Shown piece after piece: positions 24,215 to 32,746 of a stretch of DNA of 64,000 nucleotides. The notes below the pieces were generated by a model, which saw only the letters and a program-made list of their open reading frames with translations, was not told where the DNA came from and made no database searches. Position numbers and translations under genes: made by a program. Source of the stretch: Leptospira sp. (GTDB lineage: Bacteria; Spirochaetota; Leptospiria; Leptospirales; Leptospiraceae). How positions within the stretch are numbered: the first letter of the stretch is position 1; every line of letters starts with the position of its first letter. Location: contig JAPZRK010000002.1 of NCBI GenBank assembly GCA_027531445.1, positions 1-64,000 of the forward strand. The letters run 5' to 3'.

Positions 24215-26410
24215 TTATTTTGAGGTTCTTGTGTAAACACCGTCCCATGGCATTTTGGGAGGTTCTTTGTATAAAATTTGGCACCTTTCGATGAGAACCT
24301 TAGCTGAAACATCTTTTTCTCCAAAAAATCTCAAACAACTTTCAAATCCACGAATGGCTTCATCCCACTTTTGTTCCGTATACGCCTGGAAGGCTTTTCG
24401 ATAAACGATTTCTCCTTCGAGGAGTTCCTCCGTTGTAGCTTCGATAGGACAGATCAGCCCAAAAATGCTGACGGGAGCGTCCTTTCCTTTCACACGAATC
24501 CGGTCGAGGAAGCGAAAATGAAAGAAATCTTTACAAGCTGATTCGATGCTCTCGGAGACCAATATGTCAACGCCGTAATCTTTGGCCGCGGCTTCCAATC
24601 GGGAGGCAAGATTGACCGTATCACCCATCATAGTATAGGAAGCCAAACTGTCTGTTCCCATAAATCCAACCTTTGCCAATCCGCAATTCAGTCCGATCCG
24701 AAAGGTCATATTTCTTGCCGAAGCGGTGTAGTCCATTTTTTCGTTCCAAACATGTTTCAATTCCTTCAGTTTGGCGATCATTTCAAGAGAAGACTTACAT
24801 GCGAGAACGGGGTGGTTTGCAAATTGAATGGGTGCACCATAAATACCAACAATCGCATCACCGATGTATTTGTCCAAAGTACCGGAGTTTGCTTTTAAGA
24901 TGAGAGTCATCGCCGATAGATATTCATTTAATAGTCGAGCAAGGTCTGTTGCACTCAGCTCTTCACTGATGGAAGAAAATCCTGCAACATCAGAAAAAAA
25001 TGCGGTAATTTCCCATTCCCCACCTTTTTTTAATGAATCCATATCATCAAGCGCTTGTGATACGACTCCAGGATCGACTAAGTTGCGAAGGATGCTATTG
25101 AATTTTCTTTTGTCTTTACCTTCCGTATATGTTAAGTAAGCAAACCCCATCAAATAAGAGAGTGGAAAAGAAATGATAAAAGGAGCAGGAGAGAGCACAT
25201 AATCAAATCGGTATAGCCCGTAGAACAAACCTATGAATAGAGTAACTGCTATAAATGGAAAAATATTTCGAAGCCAATGTTGTTGGCTGACGAATAACAC
25301 ATAACTACCAACAAAAAGTAATAGAATCGCAAATAGATCTCCCAATGCTTCATTTAATTCTGTAAGCATGTGGCCTTCAATCAAGTTCGATGCAAAAACA
25401 GCCTGACCCATAACTCCTGGTAACAATCCATATGGTGTTACAATATCATCGTGTGTAGAAGCGGCAGATGTTCCGATTAATACAATTTTGTTTTCAAATA
25501 ATGTAGGTGGTACTGTCAATTGGTCAGGATCTTCGATTTCCCCCGAATTGAGTTTGTTTAAGGATTCGATGATCCCCGCCGCTGAATACCGTGGAATGGA
25601 ACGTACCTCTTCTTCTGAGTAATAATAGGCTCTAACAAAACCTCTTTTGCCAAAAGGAATTTCTCTTGTTTTGCCTTCTCGACTCACAATTAGTTTATTA
25701 TCTTTTAATTCGGCCGTGATTGGGTATCCTTCACTAAATGCTCGTAAGGCAAGAGATGGAAAATGGTAATCTTTCCATCGCATCATTGGAGAAAATCTGC
25801 GAAGAATGCCATCGCTGTCAGCAATCACATTCACAACGTGAACAAATGACGCTGTTTTCCCAATTTCACCAATCGGGAAAGAGGCACTTTCGTAACGAAC
25901 AAATGGAGATTCTCCAGGAAGATTGATTTGAAAACGCTGCGACGCAGCCTCCATTTCTGTATTTACTTTAGTGGCGATGTCACTCCGAAGGTTTAAAGCG
26001 TGTGAAATATTTTTAAAACTCAGATTTGCATCTACCAGAGCCGCATCTCGATCGGATCTCTCTGTAAACATGATATCGATCAGAGTCAATTTGGGAGGTG
26101 TCAGCAAGTTCACATAACTGAGAATTGTCGGATATGCAGTTCTTTTCCAAGGCCACTGGCCAAGTTCGGGATCATCGGCATGTCTTGCTATACTTTGTTC
26201 ATCAATGTCGATGATCACAATGTCTTTGGACATGTGATGGTGGTAAGGGAAAACAACGAAGAGCGCATCAGAAAGCTTACGATTGAGTGTGGAGAACATA
26301 CCAAATACAATCATAAGTAGTAAAATGCTACCTGGTATCAGCACCGTATAAACGAGAGGGATAAATTGTTTTGCTTTCATTTTTGAAGGAGATCTTTGAA
26401 GCGATTCCAT
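24215..26410 (-). CDS. CHASE2-domain class III adenylate/guanylate cyclase
   Basis: 731 aa. A first membrane helix (about 20-40) is followed by an extracytoplasmic CHASE2 sensor domain (IVIIDIDEQSIARH, LTLIDIMFTERSDRDA, FENKIVLIGTSAASTHDD). Three further helices come next (about 350-430), then the class III cyclase domain with FSDVAGFSSISEEL, DKYIGDAIVGIYGAP and YTMMGDTVNLASRLEAA. The metal-binding Asp pair and the VNLASRL motif are intact, so it should be active; ATP or GTP preference cannot be set from this. The start chosen is ATG 26410 (AAGGA upstream); an ATG at 26380 would overlap the M48 stop by ATGA. It is the second gene of the M48-cyclase pair. Confidence 0.9.
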   Translation of the reverse strand: MESLQRSPSKMKAKQFIPLVYTVLIPGSILLLMIVFGMFSTLNRKLSDALFVVFPYHHHMSKDIVIIDIDEQSIARHADDPELGQWPWKRTAYPTILSYVNLLTPPKLTLIDIMFTERSDRDAALVDANLSFKNISHALNLRSDIATKVNTEMEAASQRFQINLPGESPFVRYESASFPIGEIGKTASFVHVVNVIADSDGILRRFSPMMRWKDYHFPSLALRAFSEGYPITAELKDNKLIVSREGKTREIPFGKRGFVRAYYYSEEEVRSIPRYSAAGIIESLNKLNSGEIEDPDQLTVPPTLFENKIVLIGTSAASTHDDIVTPYGLLPGVMGQAVFASNLIEGHMLTELNEALGDLFAILLLFVGSYVLFVSQQHWLRNIFPFIAVTLFIGLFYGLYRFDYVLSPAPFIISFPLSYLMGFAYLTYTEGKDKRKFNSILRNLVDPGVVSQALDDMDSLKKGGEWEITAFFSDVAGFSSISEELSATDLARLLNEYLSAMTLILKANSGTLDKYIGDAIVGIYGAPIQFANHPVLACKSSLEMIAKLKELKHVWNEKMDYTASARNMTFRIGLNCGLAKVGFMGTDSLASYTMMGDTVNLASRLEAAAKDYGVDILVSESIESACKDFFHFRFLDRIRVKGKDAPVSIFGLICPIEATTEELLEGEIVYRKAFQAYTEQKWDEAIRGFESCLRFFGEKDVSAKVLIERCQILYKEPPKMPWDGVYTRTSK

Positions 26411-27600
26411 TGATCCTTAGGTGGATTGGATTCTATTTTTTCCTGATTCGCTTCTATTTTTACTAATCTAGCTATGCGTTCATTTGTATCTGGATGCGTT
26501 TTTTTAAATGTCTTTGCATTTTCTGACTTTGCTAGACTAGAGAGAAAATCGCCCAATCCGCTAGGCGCATAACCTGCTTGTGACGCAAGGGCCACGCCTG
26601 CTTCGTCAGCTTCCCATTCGACGGCGGCATCTCTTCCTTTTTCTAATAGTTGCGATTCCAATCCGTCGAGTGCCGCAGATGCGGCAGCACCTATAACTTC
26701 ACCACCAGAAGGACTAAGCAAACCAGTTAGGATTTCCAAAAATATATTAGGACTGGTAAATTGACCACTATGAAAAAGCACCACATGACCAACCTCATGC
26801 GAAAGAATTCCTGCGAGCTCTGCTTCACTTTTTACTCGTTTCAGTGTTCCTTTCGTGATAAAAATAAATCCTCCAGGGCAAGCGAAGGCATTCTCTTCAA
26901 GTGTGTCTAAGACTCCGAATTTGAAACTCAGATCACGCCTAGAGGAAACGGCCGCTATACGACCGCCCACTTGATTGATGTAACGAGTGAGAGATTCAAT
27001 CTTATAAAGTGGATATTTTTTAAGGAGTCTTGCAGAAAGTGCACGTCCCATTTTGACTTCGGCTTTTGTAGTGTCAGACGGAGACGGTAGATCAAAACCT
27101 TTATCATTTTCCAATGTGGTGCTTTGATTGCCAGTGGTTGGTGGTTCGCCATTTTGGGCGGAACTTTCTGATAAGGACTCAAGCCATCGTAAGGATTCAA
27201 AGTCATAAAGTTCCGCACCACCACGCACTCGCATTTTTTCGGTCTCTGAAAGGCCTCTGGCGGCGGCAGTCTTTGTAAAGTCGGAAGCCCTTTGCCTTGC
27301 CGCAACAGTTTCCGTCGAATTGGAGGAAGTCCCTAGTTTGATTTGGCTACTAGGCGGAAGTGGAGAGACGAATAGCTTTGAAACCCAACCTGTTTTTTCC
27401 CGTATCCTTACTTGAACAAATAACCCTTGTTCGTTGACAGGGTTGAGGCTTTCTCCTAAGGTAAGTGCGGAACCTTCGGAAGAAAGCTGGGGTTCCGATA
27501 GTAACTTTGCTTTCGGACTTTGGACATACAAGATGCTCTTTGCGTTGATCGAAAAAGAAAATGTAGCCATTACAGCAAAAATTAGAATCAGTTGTCCCAT
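26377..27600 (-). CDS. SH3-domain M48-family metallopeptidase, exported
   Basis: 407 aa from ATG 27600, which gives a clean signal peptide (MGQLILIFAVMATFSFS, cleaved before about residue 20); the longer TTG version at 27627 adds nine residues. An SH3-like segment follows (ILYVQSPKAKLLSEP... VQVRIREKTGWVSKLFVSPL). The M48 domain has the zinc motif HEVGH at about 268-272 and the third ligand in EWEADEAGVALA. It resembles BepA/YfgC-type periplasmic proteases that act on envelope proteins. It overlaps the start of the cyclase gene, so they are probably co-transcribed, linking envelope proteolysis with cyclic-nucleotide signalling by location. Confidence 0.85.
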   Translation of the reverse strand: MGQLILIFAVMATFSFSINAKSILYVQSPKAKLLSEPQLSSEGSALTLGESLNPVNEQGLFVQVRIREKTGWVSKLFVSPLPPSSQIKLGTSSNSTETVAARQRASDFTKTAAARGLSETEKMRVRGGAELYDFESLRWLESLSESSAQNGEPPTTGNQSTTLENDKGFDLPSPSDTTKAEVKMGRALSARLLKKYPLYKIESLTRYINQVGGRIAAVSSRRDLSFKFGVLDTLEENAFACPGGFIFITKGTLKRVKSEAELAGILSHEVGHVVLFHSGQFTSPNIFLEILTGLLSPSGGEVIGAAASAALDGLESQLLEKGRDAAVEWEADEAGVALASQAGYAPSGLGDFLSSLAKSENAKTFKKTHPDTNERIARLVKIEANQEKIESNPPKDQWNRFKDLLQK

Positions 27601-27700
27601 TGGCAGGAAATGATAGGAAAGACCCAAAGAAAGAAAACACTTTTTTGAAAATGTTTCTTTCGAATTGACAATTTCGCAACCTACGGGCGAAACTCACGGA

Positions 27701-29209
27701 ATGAAACGCGCGCTTCAATTACCGATTCTTCTTTTATTCATCTTTGTAGGTTGCCAAAATCCGAAAGATAAGAGTAATTCGATTGAAGCACTATTGACAC
27801 GATTTTTGATACGAAATGCCTTAACGGGGAGTGCGATCAATTCCGAATTGCCCACATCACTTTCAGTTCCAATCCCTAGGTCGATTCGTAAGCCAAATAG
27901 CACAGTTTCATCTTCCGTGAGGGAAACGAGAGGCTTTCAGTCCAAAGCAGTTTTGGACAGCAATGATTTGCAATCTTATTTTGAAGCAGGTTATTCTGGA
28001 CAGATTGACCTACAAAATGGGGGAGAGTACATCGCAGAAATTTTACAAGAATCCAAACGTGATTTGATTTTACTCAGTAGCGCATATGCCAAAGCCAAGG
28101 CATCACCAGGTGTTTGTATCCCAGGAGGAACGGGGACAGTGAGTATCACTCAGTCTATGGTCGATGAAATGATCGAAGGATTAGAAAATTTAGGGTTAAC
28201 AAATGCTGATGCGAAGGTTACGTTAACCAATTTGCAAGAAGAAGGTTTACTGCCTAGCATTGGTCAGTCGATCCCCAGTCCTGCGCTTATTTATAGACAA
28301 TCAACGAATCCTGATTATGATGTCGAACTATCCTATTCCTTTTCTGATTCCATCTCAAGCCCGGTAGTTTGTCCTTCCAACAATCGGTTTCAAAAAATTT
28401 TAAAATTCAAATCTGATTTTAGTAAAATTTTCAGCTCCTCGAGAAAGACATTAAATACTTTTGGAACCTCGATTGAGATTATCGCATCCATTACGAATTT
28501 TAGTGGCACTGGCAAAAAGGACAAAACAGTATTAAACTTCAGAAGGGTTCTAGGAACTGGAAAAGGAGATAAGACTGTTTCAAAAACGAAATTCATATTG
28601 GAACAATGTGATGCCAACGCGGACAATAATGCTGGAAATTGTGTTACTCTCGGATATAGAAATGAAGAAAATTTTAGTGGTTCTAAGTACACAACCAGAG
28701 TAGAGGGCAGAACGGACGATAACGGTGGTTATATTCGAACGGACTATTTTGATGGTGAATCGAATGAACAATACCTTTATGAAGAAGCATTCAATGCAAA
28801 TAGAGAACTAGAATACTATTCTATGGACGATGCAAATGGTGATTTTGGAGAAATCGGGGACTTTTCAAATTATGATAAGTATTATGAGACGACTTATCGA
28901 TTTGAAGACCAAGTAGTGTTGGATTTCGTTAGCCCAACGCAAGCGATCACAGCCACAGACGGATTTGTGATCTACCCGACGGGAACAGATCCAAATTCGG
29001 ATTCAATTGGAGAGTTCCAATTAGGAGAAGGGGGTGTATTTGATGAAAGCAATCTTGGAACGATTGATCCAGGTGAATATTACATCGATTTTTACGGAGA
29101 ATTGAGTGACTTCAGTTCTGGTCTCAAAGTTTGGAAGATCAATGTGGACGCCTCGACCGGGAACATATCCTTCACATTACTCAACTCGGCGTCATTGAAG
29201 ATAATATAA
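27701..29209 (+). CDS. exported lipoprotein with short GTGK-x-DKTV duplication
   Basis: 502 aa from ATG 27701, the start that gives the signal peptide MKRALQLPILLLFIFVGC with the lipobox FVGC. The mature part is rich in Ser, Asn, Asp and aromatic residues with alternating hydrophobics and looks beta-rich. No family is recognised. A short internal repeat, GTGKKDKTV and GTGKGDKTV, is separated by about nine residues. It is followed after three bases by a FadL-like outer-membrane protein, so it may be an outer-membrane-associated partner of it. It is likely surface- or periplasm-facing. Confidence 0.6.
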   Translation: MKRALQLPILLLFIFVGCQNPKDKSNSIEALLTRFLIRNALTGSAINSELPTSLSVPIPRSIRKPNSTVSSSVRETRGFQSKAVLDSNDLQSYFEAGYSGQIDLQNGGEYIAEILQESKRDLILLSSAYAKAKASPGVCIPGGTGTVSITQSMVDEMIEGLENLGLTNADAKVTLTNLQEEGLLPSIGQSIPSPALIYRQSTNPDYDVELSYSFSDSISSPVVCPSNNRFQKILKFKSDFSKIFSSSRKTLNTFGTSIEIIASITNFSGTGKKDKTVLNFRRVLGTGKGDKTVSKTKFILEQCDANADNNAGNCVTLGYRNEENFSGSKYTTRVEGRTDDNGGYIRTDYFDGESNEQYLYEEAFNANRELEYYSMDDANGDFGEIGDFSNYDKYYETTYRFEDQVVLDFVSPTQAITATDGFVIYPTGTDPNSDSIGEFQLGEGGVFDESNLGTIDPGEYYIDFYGELSDFSSGLKVWKINVDASTGNISFTLLNSASLKII

Positions 29210-29212
29210 AAC

Positions 29213-30664
29213 ATGAAACACTTAAAACAAATCATAGGCTCTCTTCTTTTTGCTTCGCTTTCATCGCTGAATGCATCCGAACCATTTAACAACATACAAG
29301 GGTTTTATGGAGAGCGGGCGGCAGGTCTAGGCGGAGCGTTTACTGCGCTTTCCGATGACCCTTCCGGAGCCTATTACAATCCTGCTGGTCTAGGATTTAC
29401 ATATAATGATGGTATCTCGATTTCAGCGAGTAATTTCAAAAATGTAAAACGAAGTTATCTCAATATCGATACACCTGGTCAAACATACAACCAAACTCAC
29501 CAAGGCTTTGATCCAAACTTTATTGGCTTACTTAAGAATTTCGATAAATGGAAATTTGCATTTTCGATTGTGAATACGTATAACTTTGCTTACAATCGGG
29601 CAGACCAAGTCAATTTTCCTCTCGTTTCCCCAACGATCAATACAACTAGAAATTACACAAAAGAAAGATACAATCAGCTCTTAGTAGGCCCAAGTATCGC
29701 TTATCTTGTAACGAACAAGTTATCTCTAGGTGCAACACTGTATTATATGAGCGACACCAAGGAAGTGTCCCGCAGCCAATTCCAGCAGTTTTCTGATTTA
29801 AGCTATGTAATGCGAAGTTATGTAGACAACCGTCAAACATCAGGATTGATGCCCATCCTTGGAATTCAGTACCAACCTTTCCAGAAAGTTTCTCTCGGTA
29901 TGAGTATACGTCGCATATTTGTGACAGGTGGCAATCGACTTTATAATGAAGTTTATGTAGACTCAAAGAGAGCACCAGGAACTTCAGCTGTCGATTTTAT
30001 CGAAGGATCGAGTTCCGCATTTTCAGCAGTTGAGGCTGGGGCTTTGGTTCAAAAACCCAAGCTCACTTCTTCGATCCCGCAAACGACTGAAATTCGTTGG
30101 GGGGCGGCATTTTTCCCGACATCTAGATTTCTTACTTCGTTTGATGTTATTTATACCTCAGGATACAAAGTGAAACAATCACAAGATGAATTCAGCCGGC
30201 GCGGGACTCGAAATACTTTCACAATGACAGATTCCGAGTTGCGAGAGTTGACGCGTACCTCTACCACAAATTTTGCATTTGGTATGGAATACTATCTTAT
30301 GGACACCTTTGCTATATTAGCTGGTGTATATACAAACGAACCCAACACAAAACCCATTTCTTGGACCCAATCGGCTGTAGATCTTTATTTGCAAAATACG
30401 TTTGCAAATCAAATCCAGGCAACTTCGGGAGATAATACGTTCGTTTACAAAGTTGCACGTTCGGGTACGGATCCACGTAATGAATATTCTAGAAATCGTG
30501 GGCTAAGCTTGGGATTTTCATGGGCAACATCAAAGTCATCGGTATCTGTTACTTTTATACGTGAAGTAGGACAAGGCAACTCTCGTATCGATCCGAATTC
30601 ACTTTCGCAATCTTTCGAATACAGCGCACATTCCTTGTACATTATGGTAAGCTCGCGAAATTGA
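29213..30664 (+). CDS. FadL/OmpP1-family outer-membrane beta-barrel protein
   Basis: 483 aa. The signal peptide (KQIIGSLLFASLSSLNASE) is followed by the diagnostic N-terminal plug motif ERAAGLGGAFTALSDDPSGAYYNPAGL, typical of FadL/TodX/OmpP1 porins that take up hydrophobic compounds. The rest alternates polar and aromatic residues and ends in YIMVSSRN. Length suits a 14-strand barrel. It follows the lipoprotein gene by three bases and overlaps the next gene by TTGA, so the three form an operon. The substrate is unknown, but long-chain fatty acids are the standard case and are a main carbon source for leptospires. Confidence 0.85.
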   Translation: MKHLKQIIGSLLFASLSSLNASEPFNNIQGFYGERAAGLGGAFTALSDDPSGAYYNPAGLGFTYNDGISISASNFKNVKRSYLNIDTPGQTYNQTHQGFDPNFIGLLKNFDKWKFAFSIVNTYNFAYNRADQVNFPLVSPTINTTRNYTKERYNQLLVGPSIAYLVTNKLSLGATLYYMSDTKEVSRSQFQQFSDLSYVMRSYVDNRQTSGLMPILGIQYQPFQKVSLGMSIRRIFVTGGNRLYNEVYVDSKRAPGTSAVDFIEGSSSAFSAVEAGALVQKPKLTSSIPQTTEIRWGAAFFPTSRFLTSFDVIYTSGYKVKQSQDEFSRRGTRNTFTMTDSELRELTRTSTTNFAFGMEYYLMDTFAILAGVYTNEPNTKPISWTQSAVDLYLQNTFANQIQATSGDNTFVYKVARSGTDPRNEYSRNRGLSLGFSWATSKSSVSVTFIREVGQGNSRIDPNSLSQSFEYSAHSLYIMVSSRN

Positions 30665-31023
30665 TTAAAGCGATTTTATATTTTATTATTTTCTGTAATG
30701 TGTTATTTGGTCAGGATAAACCGAATTATTCCATGGCCAGAAAGGAAATCTCCATTGCCTGGGAAAGGCTTTATCCTCTCCCATTTTCTAAAATAGTAAA
30801 TGAAGACCCTTTAAAAAGAGGAGTTTTTCTCGAAAAAAGAAAAGACAACCGTCAAGTCTGGATTTACAACTTTACAATCTTTATGCCAAAATATGATCGC
30901 AATCAGAATGATCCAAAAGCCCTGGAACAAGGCCGCGAAATCTTAGTTTATTTCTTATGGGAGCCTTCAAATCTTGAGGAACCATATAGAATTCAGTTAG
31001 GTGAATTAAATCAAAACCTTTAG
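30661..31023 (+). CDS. small secreted protein, unknown function
   Basis: 120 aa beginning at TTG 30661, which overlaps the previous stop (TTGA). A short signal peptide (MIKAILYFIIFCNVLFGQ) precedes a beta-rich soluble domain with many aromatic residues (RQVWIYNFTIFMPKYD). I do not recognise the family. Its stop lies just before an AGGAG site that serves the UDP-glucose pyrophosphorylase gene. The tight coupling to the FadL-like gene suggests an accessory periplasmic protein. Confidence 0.55.
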   Translation: MIKAILYFIIFCNVLFGQDKPNYSMARKEISIAWERLYPLPFSKIVNEDPLKRGVFLEKRKDNRQVWIYNFTIFMPKYDRNQNDPKALEQGREILVYFLWEPSNLEEPYRIQLGELNQNL

Positions 31024-31031
31024 GAGTACAT

Positions 31032-32450
31032 ATGTCATTACCAAAAGAAACAGCTGACCAACTTATAAGAGAAAAAATGGTAAAAGAAGGATTGAGTCAT
31101 GCGTTTATCGATGACTTTATTGAAAAAGTAGACCAAGTTCGAAAGGGAGAGACAGGAATTGTTAAGTGGGATACTGTAGGTGATCTAGATCCTAAACAAG
31201 ATGAAATCGATCTCACTGAAATTCAAAAAAATTATAAAGGATCCAAAGAAAATTTAGCTAAATTGGTAGTAATCAAACTCAATGGTGGACTGGGTACTTC
31301 CATGGGTTTGGATAAAGCAAAGTCACTCATCCCCATAAAGGATAATAAATCATTTTTGGCTGTTATGGCATCCCAAATCGAGTACATTCGGGAGAAATTT
31401 CATATCGAAGTTCCTCTTCTACTGATGGATTCGTATAACACACAGGACGATTCTCAAAATCTTCTCAGGCAAATCGGTTTCAAACAAAAAATTACAACTT
31501 CTTTCCTCCAACACAAGGTTCCGAGGTTGGATGCAAAGACTCTTGCGCCAGTAAATTTTAAATTTCCAAAAGAAGACTGGTGCCCACCAGGTCATGGCGA
31601 CATTCATTTTACATTGATCGAAACAGGAATTTTAGATGAGCTTATCAATTTGGGTTATGAAATTGCTTTTCTTTCCAATGGTGATAACCTCGGAGCCACG
31701 GTAGATGCTCATATTGTCACCTATCTTCTGGAGGAAGGTATAGATTTTGCAATGGAGATGACTCCGAAAACTTTGGCGGATAAAAAGGGCGGCGCCATAT
31801 ATCGTAAATTAAACGACGGAATCTTTCAAAAATATGAATTGCTTGAGACGGCTCAAGTTCCAAAAGAGAACGAACACGAGTTTAGTGGCATAGGGAAGTT
31901 CCGAACATTTTCTACAAACAACCTTTGGATCAATTTAAAGGCATTGCGCAAAAGGTTTTTAGAAGGTAATTTTTCTCTTTCACTCATCGTTAATCCTAAG
32001 GTTGTTGAAGGTACTGATGTCATTCAATTGGAAACAGCTATGGGTTCGGCGGTTGGTAACTTTGCAAAATTCAAAGGAATCATTATCCCTAGGGATCGTT
32101 TTGCTCCAGTAAAAAAAACTGAGGATTACCTAATTCGCAGATCGGATGCCTATACACTCAATGAAGATTATTCCTTAACTATGTCTAAGGCTCGAAAGGA
32201 AAGTGGTCTTGGTGAAGTTTTAGTGAATTTAGATGATGCCTTTTACAAAAAGATCAATGCATTTGATTCATTGTTTAAATCTTATCCATCGCTTTTATTC
32301 TGTGAAGAATTAAATGTAGAAGGCGAAGTTGAGTTTGATTCCTTTGTTTCCATTAAAGGTAAGGTGACAATTCAAAACAAAACTGGAAGCAAAAGGAAGA
32401 TCTCAGAATTGAAAACGGAAGTTTTACAAAATCAAGTGTATTCTTTCTAA
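31032..32450 (+). CDS. UTP-glucose-1-phosphate uridylyltransferase, eukaryotic (UDPGP) type
   Basis: 472 aa. The signature LVVIKLNGGLGTSMGLDKAKSLIPI is the nucleotide-binding loop of the UDPGP family (PF01704), followed by PLLLMDSYNT, FLQHKVPRLDA and an active-site region WCPPGHGDIHF. Later blocks (FLSNGDNLGATVDA, GKFRTFSTNNLWINLKAL) match as well. This family, found in eukaryotes and only some bacteria, differs from the usual bacterial GalU enzyme. It makes UDP-glucose for glycans, glycolipids and trehalose. A good AGGAG site lies before the ATG. The length is normal. Confidence 0.9.
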   Translation: MSLPKETADQLIREKMVKEGLSHAFIDDFIEKVDQVRKGETGIVKWDTVGDLDPKQDEIDLTEIQKNYKGSKENLAKLVVIKLNGGLGTSMGLDKAKSLIPIKDNKSFLAVMASQIEYIREKFHIEVPLLLMDSYNTQDDSQNLLRQIGFKQKITTSFLQHKVPRLDAKTLAPVNFKFPKEDWCPPGHGDIHFTLIETGILDELINLGYEIAFLSNGDNLGATVDAHIVTYLLEEGIDFAMEMTPKTLADKKGGAIYRKLNDGIFQKYELLETAQVPKENEHEFSGIGKFRTFSTNNLWINLKALRKRFLEGNFSLSLIVNPKVVEGTDVIQLETAMGSAVGNFAKFKGIIIPRDRFAPVKKTEDYLIRRSDAYTLNEDYSLTMSKARKESGLGEVLVNLDDAFYKKINAFDSLFKSYPSLLFCEELNVEGEVEFDSFVSIKGKVTIQNKTGSKRKISELKTEVLQNQVYSF

Positions 32451-32470
32451 TTTAGCCAACCTACACGATT

Positions 32471-32746
32471 ATGAAGGCTTCTTTGATTCGTTATGCTTTT
32501 ATATTTTTTGGAACACTCTCGTTTATGATTGGGTGCGGGTCACCATTTTCTCCAAGAAGCAATTGTATGGAAAGAAACAAATGTTCTACTATTGAAGGGG
32601 AGTGTTTTCTGCGAAATGATCTCTTTTACAAATTTTCTACGGGTGACCAAACCTATGCAACTGAGGACGTCGCCATCCTCTTCAATGTTTGCACAGGTCT
32701 CCGCGACAAATGTCGTAAGAATTGCGAAAGTTCGACGATATTTTAA
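32471..32746 (+). CDS. small Cys-rich lipoprotein
   Basis: 91 aa. The N terminus is a signal peptide with lipobox LSFMIGC. The mature region has eight or so cysteines (CMERNKC, EGEC, NVC, DKCRKNC), which suggests several disulfide bonds. No family is recognised. Its stop codon abuts the stop of the opposing gene with no intergenic base. Confidence 0.55.
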   Translation: MKASLIRYAFIFFGTLSFMIGCGSPFSPRSNCMERNKCSTIEGECFLRNDLFYKFSTGDQTYATEDVAILFNVCTGLRDKCRKNCESSTIF

